This document shows positions 1-8,972 of a stretch of 64,000 nt of DNA, one piece after another. Origin of the DNA: Clostridium sp. C2-6-12 (GTDB taxonomy: Bacteria > Bacillota > Clostridia > Clostridiales > Clostridiaceae); NCBI RefSeq assembly GCF_009928485.1, contig NZ_JAABNP010000020.1, forward strand, positions 43,652 through 107,651, in the 5' to 3' direction. Under the pieces are notes generated by a model. It saw nothing but the letters and a program-made list of their open reading frames with translations, made no database searches and was not told the origin of the DNA. Each line of letters opens with the position of its first letter. The first letter of the stretch is position 1. The position numbers were made by a program, and so were the translations under genes.

Positions 1-40
1 CTTAAGTCAGTTAACATTTAACAATTAACAGCTAACAATT
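1..40. repeat. GTTAAC/TTAACA-rich dispersed repeat fragment
   Basis: The stretch repeats the theme TTAACA/GTTAAC several times. The same theme recurs at about 112-150, 36735-36772, 36887-36925 and 61440-61462, each time touching or adjoining the 3' end of a gene. It looks like a dispersed intergenic repeat. Copies are degenerate, so borders are approximate. Confidence 0.45.
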
Positions 41-43
41 GTA

Positions 44-70
44 TATGAAAAGCCTTTAAGGCTTTTCATA
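44..70 (-). terminator. Hairpin downstream of the solute-binding protein gene
   Basis: Near-perfect palindrome with arms TATGAAAAGCC and GGCTTTTCATA around a TTTAA centre. It lies about 70 bases past the stop of the leftward gene ending at 137. No long T-run follows, so it may be a bidirectional or weak terminator. Confidence 0.5.
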
Positions 71-93
71 ATAAGAATATTAAACTTCTCTTC

Positions 94-109
94 AAACCCC
101 TTTGGGTTT
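94..109 (-). terminator. Short hairpin after the solute-binding protein gene
   Basis: Inverted repeat AAACCC/GGGTTT with a four-base loop, 27 bases past the stop codon of the leftward gene. It is a short stem and could act together with the hairpin at 44-70. Confidence 0.4.
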
Positions 110-136
110 TGTTCCTTAACTGTTAACTTATAACTG

Positions 137-1459
137 TTACTTGTTAACTGAGTTAAGTGCTTCTTGTGCAATTTTTTGAGCTTCATCTAAAGCTTCTTTT
201 GCAGGTACATTTTCTATTTCAACTTTATCTGCTGCATTTTTAAGTGCATCGATAATTTTTCCATCTGTAGGATCTATGAATACTTTTGTAGCATGAGTTG
301 CTTGAGCTGCTGGAACCGCTGCTTGAGGATTTTTCTTTACATGTTCCACGAATTCAGGTGTTGCTGCACTTCCTTTATTTACTGAAATATATCCAGAAGC
401 TATTGCCCATTCAGCACTAACCTTTGCTGATGTGAAATACTTAATAAATTCATATGCACCTTGCTTTTCTTCATCGCTAACTCCACTTGGAATAGCTAAA
501 AGTCTTGCTTCAGCAATTGGTTTTGCTTGCTTTCCTGCTTTAAATGCTGGTTGTTCATATGCACCTAATTTATTGAAATCAAGATCACCTTGGTCTCCAG
601 ATGAACCAGTATATCCAGCTGCTTTATCCTTCATAGCATCATCAACTGTTGCATACCAATATTCCCATCCTTGTCCACCTGAGTGAATTCTCATAATTTT
701 ATCTTCATGAATCCACTTTCTAAAACTATCCCAAGATTCAACCCATTCTTCTGAATTAATTAATACTTGTTTTCCATCATCACTTAATATTTTTCCACCA
801 TTACTTAAAGCTGCATCAATTAGATTATCTTCACCCCACATAGGCTCCCATCCATAGTATGAAACTTCTCCACCATCTTTTTTAGTGAGTTTCTTAGCTG
901 CTTCTGCAAGACCTGTCCATGTCTTTAAGGATTCTTCAGTAATTCCTGCATCTTTAAATGCTTGCTTATTATAATATAATAGTTGTGTTGTTCCATAAAT
1001 AGGAAATGCATATAACTTACCATCTTTTTTGCCAGTTTCTAAAAATGATTCTAAGTAATTTTCTTCTTTAAATTCTGCATCTTTACTTGTATAATCACTT
1101 ATGTTTGTAAGCAAGCCTTTATTAGCAAGCATATAAACTTTATCGCCTTCCAATAAAGCAAGCGCTGGGCTTTTCTTAGCTGCTATTCCAGCTTGCAAGT
1201 TTTTAAATGTAGCTTTGTAATCTTCTTGAGCTACTCCCTTAACTTCATACTTATCTTGAGATTTATTAAAATCAGTAATTATTTTTTTCATATTTTCGTC
1301 TAGTTTACCACCTAAGCCATACCAATATTCAACCTCAATCTTTCCATTAGCAGTTTTTTTAGCTTTTTGACTTGCACTTGCACCTCCACAAGCAGTCATG
1401 CTTCCTGCTAATATTGACACTAATCCAATAGCACATATTTTTTTAATAAATTTATTCAT
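137..1459 (-). CDS. UgpB-like extracellular solute-binding lipoprotein (ABC importer)
   Basis: A 440-residue family 1 solute-binding protein, anchored outside the membrane to deliver a ligand to an ABC permease. A signal peptide ends in a lipobox-like SMTAC, with Cys24 as the lipid site. The N-terminal domain reads EYWYGLGGKLDENMKKI followed by QAGIAAKKSPALALLE. By eye this resembles UgpB, which binds glycerol-3-phosphate and glycerophosphocholine, although other sugar ligands are possible. The permease and ATPase genes are not adjacent in the window. The start has a GGGGG ribosome site. The upstream region shares a 60-base module with the licB-like gene at 32512, which is why a glycerophosphocholine ligand is attractive. 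Family call is firm; ligand is inferred. Confidence 0.85.
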   Translation of the reverse strand: MNKFIKKICAIGLVSILAGSMTACGGASASQKAKKTANGKIEVEYWYGLGGKLDENMKKIITDFNKSQDKYEVKGVAQEDYKATFKNLQAGIAAKKSPALALLEGDKVYMLANKGLLTNISDYTSKDAEFKEENYLESFLETGKKDGKLYAFPIYGTTQLLYYNKQAFKDAGITEESLKTWTGLAEAAKKLTKKDGGEVSYYGWEPMWGEDNLIDAALSNGGKILSDDGKQVLINSEEWVESWDSFRKWIHEDKIMRIHSGGQGWEYWYATVDDAMKDKAAGYTGSSGDQGDLDFNKLGAYEQPAFKAGKQAKPIAEARLLAIPSGVSDEEKQGAYEFIKYFTSAKVSAEWAIASGYISVNKGSAATPEFVEHVKKNPQAAVPAAQATHATKVFIDPTDGKIIDALKNAADKVEIENVPAKEALDEAQKIAQEALNSVNK

Positions 1460-1528
1460 AAACTTACCCCCACTAATAATTTAATTGCAATTCCATATAA
1501 CGAATTTATTCAAATCGCATTTTACGCA

Positions 1529-1586
1529 GTTCATTTTTTGAACAACTTTATATTAACATCGTTCATCGTTCAACTCAATACGTTCA
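1529..1586 (-). promoter_or_regulatory. Shared GTTCA/TGAAC promoter-operator module, copy A
   Basis: An inverted repeat GTTCA-N5-TGAAC (1529-1543) lies four bases downstream of a TATAAA-like -10 (1547-1552, read leftward). Three more GTTCA units follow at 1561, 1568 and 1582, over the -35 and beyond. The same arrangement and nearly the same bases occur at 32558-32615 upstream of the licB-like gene. A related inverted repeat sits at +1 of the choline-kinase fusion gene (38818-38832). I read it as a common operator. Confidence 0.65.
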
Positions 1587-1702
1587 TTGTAATTTTCCCA
1601 TAAAATTCATTAATTTTATTTTTTTACTAAACATTATTTAATAAACTTCACTATATATGCTTTATTACTAATGTTTTAGTAATAATTTTAATCAAAAAGA
1701 AA

Positions 1703-1742
1703 GAAGCTCAGTATTTATAATTTCTTATAATTACTGAACTTC
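1703..1742 (-). terminator. Terminator-like hairpin of the first PTS operon
   Basis: An 18-base imperfect stem (GAAGCTCAGTATTTATAA against its near complement) with a four-base TTTC loop, about 110 bases past the stop of the leftward IIC gene. No clear T-run follows, so efficiency is uncertain. Confidence 0.55.
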
Positions 1743-1850
1743 AATCTTGATTCATTGAAATCTTTAGTTTTAAATATATTTTTAAATTGTTAATAAAAGG
1801 GCTAATTAATTAATTTGCTATGCAAATTAGTCTATTTTAATTTTTAACTA

Positions 1851-3191
1851 TTATACTTGAGCTGTTTCTCCACCGTGTTGAGCAGCAACTTCATCAGCTA
1901 AAGCCATAGCATCTACTTTCTTAAAGAATGGGAAGTAGATTAATAGACCAATTACTAGGAATATTGCTTGTGCAGCAGCATAACCGAATCCACCGATTAT
2001 GAAACCTCCTAATATAGGTGGAGTTGTCCAAGGTGGCATAGCTCCTCCCATTGGTGCAAGTAAACCTGAAGCAATTGCTAAATAAAGTAATGTTGCATTT
2101 ACAACTGGTGTAGCAATAAATGGTATTGCCATAATTGGGTTCATTACTATTGGAGTACCAAATAGTATTGGTTCGTTAATGTTACATAAATTAGCTGGTA
2201 ATGCTAATCTACCTAATTGTTTGTATTGAGCAGACTTTGCAAATAAAACCATTAGTATACAGAAACCAAGTGTATGACCACTACCTGCCATATTAATGAA
2301 GTTATCATAGAATTGCATAGTAACTATATGAGCACCATGAGCAAGATCTAATTGACCTTTTGCAAGTAATGCTGCATTATCTGAAGTATTAGCATTTAAT
2401 AAACCTGTAACAACACCACCGATTGTTGCACCACCATGGATACCAAAGAACCATAAGAATGGAACTGTGAATGCTATAAGCATAACACCTGGTAATGAAT
2501 CTGATGCACCTTGTAATGGCACTTGAATAACTTTATAAATGATATCTAGTAAAGAACTATTAAATGCAAACTTACAAACAGCATAAATTACATCTGCTAC
2601 TATTATTATTATTGTAGCTGGAATTAAAGCTGAGAAAGCATTAACAACACCTTGTGGAACACCTTCTGGCATTTTAATTGTGATATCTTTCTTAACTAAT
2701 GCACAATAACTTGAAGCAACAATTAAACTGATTATAATAGCTGCAACCATACCTTTTCCATCTAAAACATTCCCTGGAATAACACCACTAACTGCAACTG
2801 GAGCTGCACCTTTTGTTGCTTCAAACATAACGAAGTTATTAGTAAGAAGTATAAATATACTTAGTGAAAGTACTGCTGGTGCTAAAGGTTCAACACCTTC
2901 ATTCTTAGCATAAATATAAGCCATACCTATAACTGATACTAATGCCATAATACCCATTGTTGCATCTTTTACTTTAAGTAACGGATCATTCCAAGCAGCT
3001 CCAAAGGTAGCTGTAAAGAAATCTGTAAGTGCTGGAACTGGGAAAAAAGCAATTAATAGGAAAATAGACCCGATGATATTTAATGGTAAAGTATATAAAA
3101 CACCATCTTTTAATGCTTGAACCCCTTTCATATTAACGAATTTCATTACCGCTGGAACTACTTTTTCGTTTAACGTTTGATTTAATGACAT
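1851..3191 (-). CDS. PTS lactose/cellobiose-family transporter subunit IIC
   Basis: A 446-residue membrane permease that carries a beta-glucoside across the membrane for phosphorylation by its IIB partner. About ten hydrophobic segments are visible. The conserved FGIHGG and NINEPILFGTPIVMNP blocks are typical of the Lac/Cel EIIC family. It is the third gene of a leftward IIA-IIB-IIC operon, 164 bases after IIB, with a hairpin between them. The start has an AGGGGG-type ribosome site. Cellobiose or another beta-glucoside is the likely substrate, given the phospho-beta-glucosidase genes nearby, but lactose or chitobiose cannot be excluded. Confidence 0.92.
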   Translation of the reverse strand: MSLNQTLNEKVVPAVMKFVNMKGVQALKDGVLYTLPLNIIGSIFLLIAFFPVPALTDFFTATFGAAWNDPLLKVKDATMGIMALVSVIGMAYIYAKNEGVEPLAPAVLSLSIFILLTNNFVMFEATKGAAPVAVSGVIPGNVLDGKGMVAAIIISLIVASSYCALVKKDITIKMPEGVPQGVVNAFSALIPATIIIIVADVIYAVCKFAFNSSLLDIIYKVIQVPLQGASDSLPGVMLIAFTVPFLWFFGIHGGATIGGVVTGLLNANTSDNAALLAKGQLDLAHGAHIVTMQFYDNFINMAGSGHTLGFCILMVLFAKSAQYKQLGRLALPANLCNINEPILFGTPIVMNPIMAIPFIATPVVNATLLYLAIASGLLAPMGGAMPPWTTPPILGGFIIGGFGYAAAQAIFLVIGLLIYFPFFKKVDAMALADEVAAQHGGETAQV

Positions 3192-3303
3192 AATATTTTT
3201 TCCCCCTTATAATTATAATTCTGAAATAATATGAATAATTACAAATAAAATTTGCTATTATTACCTTATAATTAATTATTAATGTATAGGTTTTCCAAAG
3301 GTG

Positions 3304-3335
3304 TGGTGAAACACATTTTTTCTGCTATTTCACCA
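3304..3335 (-). promoter_or_regulatory. Intercistronic hairpin between IIB and IIC
   Basis: Stem TGGTGAAA/TTTCACCA, eight pairs, in the 164-base gap between the IIB and IIC genes. A longer hairpin occupies the equivalent gap of the second PTS operon (24574-24617). It may protect or process the mRNA or partially terminate it. Confidence 0.4.
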
Positions 3336-3355
3336 AGTTACTTTTAATAAATACC

Positions 3356-3664
3356 TTAATTATTTATTAATTTTAATGCTAGATCTAAAACTTTAGCTCC
3401 ATTCATCATTCCGTAATCAACCATTGGTATTACTTCTACTGGAATTCCCTTTGGCTCGCAAAGACTTTTTGCTTTTCCTAAAGTATATCCAACTTGTGGC
3501 CCTAGTAATGCAACATCCATGCTATCTAGATGCCTGTCCATTTGAGCTTCTGGAAATGCTACTATTTCTGCTTCAATTCCTTTAGCTTTAGCTGCATCCT
3601 TCATCTTATTAACTAAAACACTTGTAGACATTCCTGATGCACAAAATAATTTGATTGTTACCAT
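3356..3664 (-). CDS. PTS lactose/cellobiose-family subunit IIB
   Basis: A 102-residue cytoplasmic phosphotransfer protein that takes phosphate from IIA and gives it to the sugar held by IIC. The phosphocysteine loop LFCASGMSTSVLV near residue 8 and the LGPQVGYTL block are both present. Length is normal for the family. It is the middle gene of the leftward IIA-IIB-IIC operon, with a strong GGAGG ribosome site. It is very similar to the IIB at 24642-24950, so the two operons are probably paralogous. Confidence 0.93.
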   Translation of the reverse strand: MVTIKLFCASGMSTSVLVNKMKDAAKAKGIEAEIVAFPEAQMDRHLDSMDVALLGPQVGYTLGKAKSLCEPKGIPVEVIPMVDYGMMNGAKVLDLALKLINN

Positions 3665-3795
3665 AATATTTTCCTCCTTAATAATTTATAATAAAAATTT
3701 TGTGTTTGATTTTAATTTTTTCTTAGTGTATATAATACCACCACTTACATATTTTGTAAATAGAGCTATTTTCCTATTTTTGTACTTAAATTTAA

Positions 3796-4113
3796 TTAAA
3801 TTAAAGTGTTTACTACTTTTCTCAATTCAATAATTTGTTCTATCAGATTTTTTTCTGATATTGCTGTCATTAAATGATCTTGTGCATGAACAAATAATAT
3901 TGAAAAATCAACTTTTTCTCCTGCTGCTTCCTTTTGAAGCATTTCTGTTTGTGCATCATGAGCTTTTGCTAATGCATCATTCGCTAATCCTATTTCTTTA
4001 TTAGCTTCTTCATAGTTTCCCTCATTTACTAGGTTAAGAGCCATATAAGCATGGTTTTTGCAGTCACCTGCATTAATAATAATATTCATAATTGCCATTT
4101 CTAATTGTTCCAT
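3796..4113 (-). CDS. PTS lactose/cellobiose-family subunit IIA
   Basis: A 105-residue all-helical phosphotransfer protein that accepts phosphate from HPr. The VHAQDHLMTA block near residue 75 carries the family's phosphorylated histidine. It is the first gene of the operon, with a GGAGG ribosome site. A textbook sigma-54 promoter lies about 50 bases upstream at 4160-4174, and the divergent gene at 4491 encodes the matching type of activator. The close paralogue is at 25014-25334. Confidence 0.93.
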   Translation of the reverse strand: MEQLEMAIMNIIINAGDCKNHAYMALNLVNEGNYEEANKEIGLANDALAKAHDAQTEMLQKEAAGEKVDFSILFVHAQDHLMTAISEKNLIEQIIELRKVVNTLI

Positions 4114-4159
4114 CTATTTTCCTCCATTTATGCTTTATTGCTTTATGCCATTATATAAA

Positions 4160-4174
4160 GCAACATCTGTGCCA
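4160..4174 (-). promoter_or_regulatory. Sigma-54 (-24/-12) promoter of the first PTS operon
   Basis: Read leftward the sequence is TGGCAC-N5-TTGC, matching the conserved -24 and -12 elements with exact spacing. It precedes the IIA start at 4113. The divergent regulator has a sigma-54 contact loop, so both halves of the circuit are present. Confidence 0.9.
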
Positions 4175-4402
4175 AACACTATCAAACATTTGCAAAAATT
4201 TTTAATAAACTAAAATTCAAACACTATACCAAGCTCTCAAACTCAAGAAAATTCAACGGATATAAGTTTTCAAAAACAATATATTTTTTTATTCTATTTT
4301 TTTTATTTTTGTTATAAAAAAATTAACTGTTTACTTAAATTCATTAGTGTTTTATAATTTATATGTAGTGTTTTATATGATTTACATTATATCTAAACAC
4401 TA
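4174..4402. promoter_or_regulatory. AAACACTA/TAGTGTTT repeats, candidate upstream activator sites
   Basis: The 377-base divergent gap holds AAACACTA at 4174 and 4219, TAGTGTTTTA at 4345 and 4366 (21 bases apart, two helical turns), and an inverted TAAACACTA at 4394. Spaced, repeated half-sites upstream of a sigma-54 promoter suggest binding sites for the adjacent LevR-like activator. The region is very AT-rich, so part of this may be chance. Confidence 0.4.
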
Positions 4403-4490
4403 AATATGATATGTTTTATTTATGTATATATATTGTTTTTTATTGTAATTAGATAACTTATGTAAATTAAAATTATAAGGAGGCTATAGA

Positions 4491-7169
4491 ATGACAAAAA
4501 AAGAGTTAGTTTATCAAAAGCTTATTCAACTAAATTCTTCTGAAGGTATAGATACTAAAACTCTAGCACCATTAGTTAATATGTCTAGAGCAAATTTAAG
4601 TCATGAATTAAACGAACTTTGTAAGGATGGTAAATTATACAAATCTTCTGGCAGGCCTGTGTTATTTTTTCTTGCAGAAAATAAAGTGACCAGCAACGAA
4701 TCTCAATTAGATTTACTTGCTAAAAACAATATATCCCTTATGGATTCTGTCGAACAAGCTAAAGCTGCTATCCTATATCCTCCAAAAGGAATGAATTGTT
4801 TGATTCTTGGAGGTACAGGTGTAGGAAAATCTATGTTTGCTTCTTTGATGCACAATTACGCTTTAGAAATGAAAGTTAAAACAGAAGACTCACCTTTTAT
4901 AGTTTTTAACTGTGCAGATTATACAAACAATCCTCAATTACTTACCTCTCAACTTTTTGGAGTAAAAAAAGGAGCCTATACAGGTGCAGAAAATGATAAG
5001 ATCGGTTTAATTGAACAAGCTAATGGAGGAATACTTTTTTTAGATGAAATACATAGATTGCCACCTGAAGGTCAAGAAGCTCTTTTTATATTTTTAGACA
5101 CAGGTACTTTTAGAAGAATTGGCGATTCAGAAATCAGAACTTCTGATGTATTAATTATATCTGCTACAACAGAAGATCCTAACTCTGCGTTATTAAACAC
5201 TTTTACTAGAAGAATTCCTATTATTATAAATATTCCTTCTCTTAGGGAAAGAACTTTAGATGAAAGATTATTTTTAATTAAAAGCTTCTTTAAATACGAA
5301 AGCATTAGATTGAACAAAGAAATATATGTTTCATTAAATTCACTTAGAGCATTGCTTTCATACGATTGTCCTAATAATATAGGCCAATTAAAAAGTGATG
5401 TCCAGCTTCTTTGCGCAAAAGCATATTCTGAATTTTTGACAAATATAAAATCTGACGTAAGGATTCATAGCAAGGCTTTACCTGGATATATTAAAGAAGG
5501 TCTATATAAAGAAAAAGAGCATAGAGTTTTATGGAATAAATTAATGAGTGAAGAAATTGAATATTTTAGATTTAATGGTACTGCTGAGGATACAAATAAT
5601 AACATATTTAATAGTACTGATAATACTATTTATGATTTTATAGAAAACAAACTTGAAAAACTAAAATCTTTGGATATTTCTGATATAGATATTGAAAATA
5701 TCCTTGAAAAAGATATTGCAAAGCATTTTAATAAAAATAATTCAGAAGTCTCAGAAGAAATAAACAGAAAAAACTTACTGACTATTATTAGTGAAGACAT
5801 ATTAAATTGTTTTGACAAAATAATAAATCATATCTCTCAAAAGCTTACAATTAATTTTGATAACAACCTATATACAGCTTTTGCATTGCACATTAATACT
5901 TTAGTAAATAGAATTAACAGTGACAAGATAATTATAAATACTAATTTAAATAAAATCAGAGAGCTTTATCCTATTGAATTTTCTGTAGCACTTGAAGTAA
6001 AAGAAATTATTGAAAAGCATATTGGCAAGCCAATCCCAATTGATGAAGCTGGATATTTAACTTTGTTCCTAATTCAAGATAATACTTTTAATGATGTATC
6101 TCATGATAAGGTAAGGGTTATACTAATTGCTCATGGTGAATCTACTGCAACTTCAATGGCTGATGTTTCAAATAGGCTCCTAGGTGAAAATTATGTAATT
6201 CCTATAGATGCATCAATTGATGTTGCCCCATCAACAGTGTTAGAACGATTAAAAATTGCTATTCAAGAAAATCCAACTTCTGCTGGATATCTATTGTTAG
6301 TTGATATGGGATCTTTAACTACATTTGCAGATGTAATCCAAAGTGAATTTAATGTTGAAATTAAAGTAATATCTCTTGTTTCAACATTACATGTACTTGA
6401 ATCTGCAAGAAAAGCGCTTTTAGGTGGATCTTTAGATGAGATTTATAACGATGTCCTTATGGTTAATTCATATGTAGAAATACATCAAAATTTAAATAAT
6501 AAGCATGTTAATGAACATAAAGTGTTAATAGTTACAGCCTGTTTGACTGGAGAAGGCGCTGCTATTGCAATTAAGAACTTTTTAACTAGCAATCTTAGAA
6601 TAAGCAATGATTATTTTGAGATTACCTGTTTAAATTGCTTAGATAAAAATTTCTTTAAACAGAAAATAATTAATCTACAAAAGGAAAATGAAATATTATT
6701 TATCGTTTCATCTTTCCCTGTGGATTCTGAAGTAAAGCAATATACTATGTATGAAGTTTTTAACATGGACGTATTAAAAGAACTTCAGGCTTCTATTGAC
6801 TCAAAAACAGCTATGCTTAACATACCTAAAATTATAAAAGAAAATATATATAATATAGATGGAGTTGAATTATATAATGATGTGACTAAACTCTTAAATA
6901 CGTTGCAAGATAAGCTTTGTATTAAATTATCTGATGAAAATCTTGTTGGTGTAATTCTTCATTTATCTTTTGTTGTAGGCAGATTAAGAAATGAAGATAA
7001 TCCAGCTACTTTTCCTATGAAGAACAACTACATTTCCGAAAACATGGAACTATACAATATAATAAAAGAAAATTTAACCTTCATAACTAATAAGTACAAA
7101 ATAGATATTAATGATGATGAAATCTGTTATTTAATGAATCTTTTATTAAACTCTGAAAGTAAGATTTAA
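4491..7169 (+). CDS. LevR/ManR-like sigma-54 activator with PTS regulation domains
   Basis: An 892-residue activator of sigma-54 promoters, controlled by PTS phosphorylation. An N-terminal winged HTH (about 1-65) precedes an AAA+ domain (about 75-320). The AAA+ domain has Walker A GGTGVGKS, sigma-54 loop GAYTGA and Walker B GGILFLDE. A first PRD follows (about 430-530), then a mannose-type EIIA-like domain starting VRVILIAHGESTATSM (His expected to be phosphorylated), an EIIB-like stretch with VTACLTGEG, and a C-terminal PRD. It diverges from the PTS operon whose sigma-54 promoter it probably controls. GGAGG ribosome site. The paralogue is at 25974-28670. Confidence 0.93.
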   Translation: MTKKELVYQKLIQLNSSEGIDTKTLAPLVNMSRANLSHELNELCKDGKLYKSSGRPVLFFLAENKVTSNESQLDLLAKNNISLMDSVEQAKAAILYPPKGMNCLILGGTGVGKSMFASLMHNYALEMKVKTEDSPFIVFNCADYTNNPQLLTSQLFGVKKGAYTGAENDKIGLIEQANGGILFLDEIHRLPPEGQEALFIFLDTGTFRRIGDSEIRTSDVLIISATTEDPNSALLNTFTRRIPIIINIPSLRERTLDERLFLIKSFFKYESIRLNKEIYVSLNSLRALLSYDCPNNIGQLKSDVQLLCAKAYSEFLTNIKSDVRIHSKALPGYIKEGLYKEKEHRVLWNKLMSEEIEYFRFNGTAEDTNNNIFNSTDNTIYDFIENKLEKLKSLDISDIDIENILEKDIAKHFNKNNSEVSEEINRKNLLTIISEDILNCFDKIINHISQKLTINFDNNLYTAFALHINTLVNRINSDKIIINTNLNKIRELYPIEFSVALEVKEIIEKHIGKPIPIDEAGYLTLFLIQDNTFNDVSHDKVRVILIAHGESTATSMADVSNRLLGENYVIPIDASIDVAPSTVLERLKIAIQENPTSAGYLLLVDMGSLTTFADVIQSEFNVEIKVISLVSTLHVLESARKALLGGSLDEIYNDVLMVNSYVEIHQNLNNKHVNEHKVLIVTACLTGEGAAIAIKNFLTSNLRISNDYFEITCLNCLDKNFFKQKIINLQKENEILFIVSSFPVDSEVKQYTMYEVFNMDVLKELQASIDSKTAMLNIPKIIKENIYNIDGVELYNDVTKLLNTLQDKLCIKLSDENLVGVILHLSFVVGRLRNEDNPATFPMKNNYISENMELYNIIKENLTFITNKYKIDINDDEICYLMNLLLNSESKI

Positions 7170-7225
7170 TAAATTATTTGAATAAAATATTTTAAACTTA
7201 AAGCAGCATTAGCAAATACAATACT

Positions 7226-7260
7226 AAAACAGTATATATATTTGTTATAATGCTGTTTTT
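7226..7260 (+). terminator. Terminator of the first sigma-54 activator gene
   Basis: Stem AAAACAG...CTGTTTTT with weaker inner A-T/G-U pairs and a terminal T-run, about 60 bases past the stop of the rightward gene. Confidence 0.6.
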
Positions 7261-7365
7261 ATATTGTCTATTTAAATTATTATTGACAATTAGTAATTCA
7301 AATGATAAATTATAAATATAAATTTTATTCAATTAAATTTAATAAAATATTTAGGAGCGGATATT

Positions 7366-7911
7366 ATGAATATTTATGATTTTAAAACAAACTCTATTGA
7401 TGGACCTGAAATTACTTTTGATACTTTTAAAGGCAAAGCATTATTAGTTGTTAATATTGCTAGTAAATGTGGATTTACTTATCAATATGAAGATTTACAA
7501 AAAATTTATGATAAATATAAAGCTAAAGGATTTGAGATAATTGGATTTCCATGCAATCAATTTGCCGAACAAGAACCTGGGAATAACAATGAAGTAAAGC
7601 AATTTTGTATGCTTAATTATGGTGTAACTTTCCCACTTTCTGAAAAAGTAGAGGTAAGAGGCGCAAATGCACACCCATTATTTAACTATCTAACAAGCAA
7701 AGCTCCTTTTAAAGGTTTTGATTTAGAAAATCCTAGTGCTAGATTATTATATAATATGTTAAGAGAAAATCTCCCAGATTATTTAATAGATGATTCAATT
7801 AAATGGAATTTCACTAAGTTTTTAATAGATAAAGACGGTAATGTTGTTCAAAGATTTGAATCTAGTGTAGAGCCAAATGAAATAGCTCCATTTATAGAAA
7901 AACTTCTTTAA
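7366..7911 (+). CDS. Glutathione peroxidase family protein (Cys type)
   Basis: A 181-residue thiol peroxidase that reduces hydrogen peroxide or lipid hydroperoxides; in clostridia the electron donor is more likely thioredoxin than glutathione. Family blocks are present: NIASKCGFT with the peroxidatic Cys in the selenocysteine position, FPCNQFAEQEPG, and WNFTKFLID. The codon at the active site is an ordinary TGT, so no selenocysteine is needed. It stands alone between terminators, with an AGGAGCGG ribosome site. The role is presumably defence against oxygen exposure. Confidence 0.92.
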   Translation: MNIYDFKTNSIDGPEITFDTFKGKALLVVNIASKCGFTYQYEDLQKIYDKYKAKGFEIIGFPCNQFAEQEPGNNNEVKQFCMLNYGVTFPLSEKVEVRGANAHPLFNYLTSKAPFKGFDLENPSARLLYNMLRENLPDYLIDDSIKWNFTKFLIDKDGNVVQRFESSVEPNEIAPFIEKLL

Positions 7912-7940
7912 AGTCAAGCCTTTTCCCTCTGTCACAAAAC

Positions 7941-7978
7941 AAAACCCACATATATAATTTATTATATACATGGGTTTT
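7941..7978. terminator. Bidirectional terminator between convergent genes
   Basis: Stem AAAACCCA...TGGGTTTT extended by an AT inner stem, lying between the rightward peroxidase gene and the leftward RpiR gene. A-runs and T-runs flank both sides. Confidence 0.75.
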
Positions 7979-8018
7979 GATTTTATATGTCTTAATCAAA
8001 CAGTTTAATTTAAAATTT

Positions 8019-8750
8019 CTATTCTTCTAAAAATTTATTATGCAGTCTTTTTCCAATGCTTTCAATAATATATAATACTGGTATTTGTGTTGTTATATCA
8101 CTAATCCCTAATTTCTCCTGTTGAACATAATAGGATATATTTAAGTCAGATATTTTTGATATTGTACAATTTTCACTATTAGTTATACTTACAACAGTAC
8201 TTCTTTCTCTCTTTAGATTACTTATATGATCTATAATAGAGCGAGTCTCTCCAGATACCGATACAGCTATTATTACAGAATCTTCATAAAACTTATAATT
8301 TCTAGGAAAATACGGGTCATCTATGTACATTGCAAACTTTCCTATTGAAGAAAAATATCTAGCAGCATACTTACACAATATTCCTGAGGTCCCTGCTCCA
8401 ATAAAAATTACATTACTTGCTTGTTTTATTAAATCACTTAAAACATCTAATTTTTTATCTAATTCATCATTATCAAGTTTCTTAAAAAAATCTACTATTA
8501 TAGATGTATCATTCTTTACTTTACTGCTTTCATTTTTTTCCATACTCATCTTCAATTTCACTTTAAATTCTGAATATCCTGCACAATTAACTTTTTTGCA
8601 AAATCTTAATATTGTTGTTGTTGATACATGTGCCTCGTCTGCTAACTCTCTAATTCTCATATAGATTACTTTTTCACTATTTTTCATTATGTATCTATAT
8701 AGCAATAATTCTAAATCATTTAAGTTTTGGATAATTTCATAATTAAACAT
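8019..8750 (-). CDS. MurR/RpiR family transcriptional regulator
   Basis: A 243-residue sugar-phosphate-responsive regulator. The N-terminal HTH_6 domain (about 1-75) includes LADEAHVSTTTILRFCKK. A SIS domain (about 95-230), which binds phosphosugars, includes FIGAGTSGILCKYAARY and VSVSGET. Length is slightly short for the family. It is monocistronic and next to no obvious target, so its effector is unknown; the beta-glucoside genes in the window are candidates. A weak AGAGG ribosome site precedes the start. Confidence 0.88.
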   Translation of the reverse strand: MFNYEIIQNLNDLELLLYRYIMKNSEKVIYMRIRELADEAHVSTTTILRFCKKVNCAGYSEFKVKLKMSMEKNESSKVKNDTSIIVDFFKKLDNDELDKKLDVLSDLIKQASNVIFIGAGTSGILCKYAARYFSSIGKFAMYIDDPYFPRNYKFYEDSVIIAVSVSGETRSIIDHISNLKRERSTVVSITNSENCTISKISDLNISYYVQQEKLGISDITTQIPVLYIIESIGKRLHNKFLEE

Positions 8751-8826
8751 AATTAATCAACCTCTTCTTTCATAAGTATGCTTCTTTAATTATATCTTAT
8801 TTATTATTTTTTTTATATTAACTACA

Positions 8827-8856
8827 AAAATTATTCTTATTTATTAGAATAATTTT
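8827..8856. terminator. AT-rich hairpin
   Basis: Perfect 11-pair inverted repeat AAAATTATTCT/AGAATAATTTT with an eight-base loop, between the RpiR gene and the next leftward gene. It could be a terminator or part of the RpiR upstream region. Confidence 0.4.
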
Positions 8857-8893
8857 AGATTTAAACATTGAATTTATTCATTTTAGCAAAATA

Positions 8894-8944
8894 AAACAAA
8901 GTAACAAAGAATGTTTTACAAACACCTTCCTTGTTACTTTGTTT
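8894..8944 (-). terminator. Terminator of the surface protein gene at 8973
   Basis: Perfect 14-pair stem AAACAAAGTAACAA/TTGTTACTTTGTTT, about 30 bases past the stop of the leftward gene. Confidence 0.7.
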
Positions 8945-8972
8945 ACATTATTCAAAACATAGTTATTATTTT

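Noticed and set aside
7366..7911. Possible selenoprotein at the glutathione peroxidase
   Set aside because: The active-site codon is TGT (Cys), not TGA, and no SECIS-like hairpin follows it.
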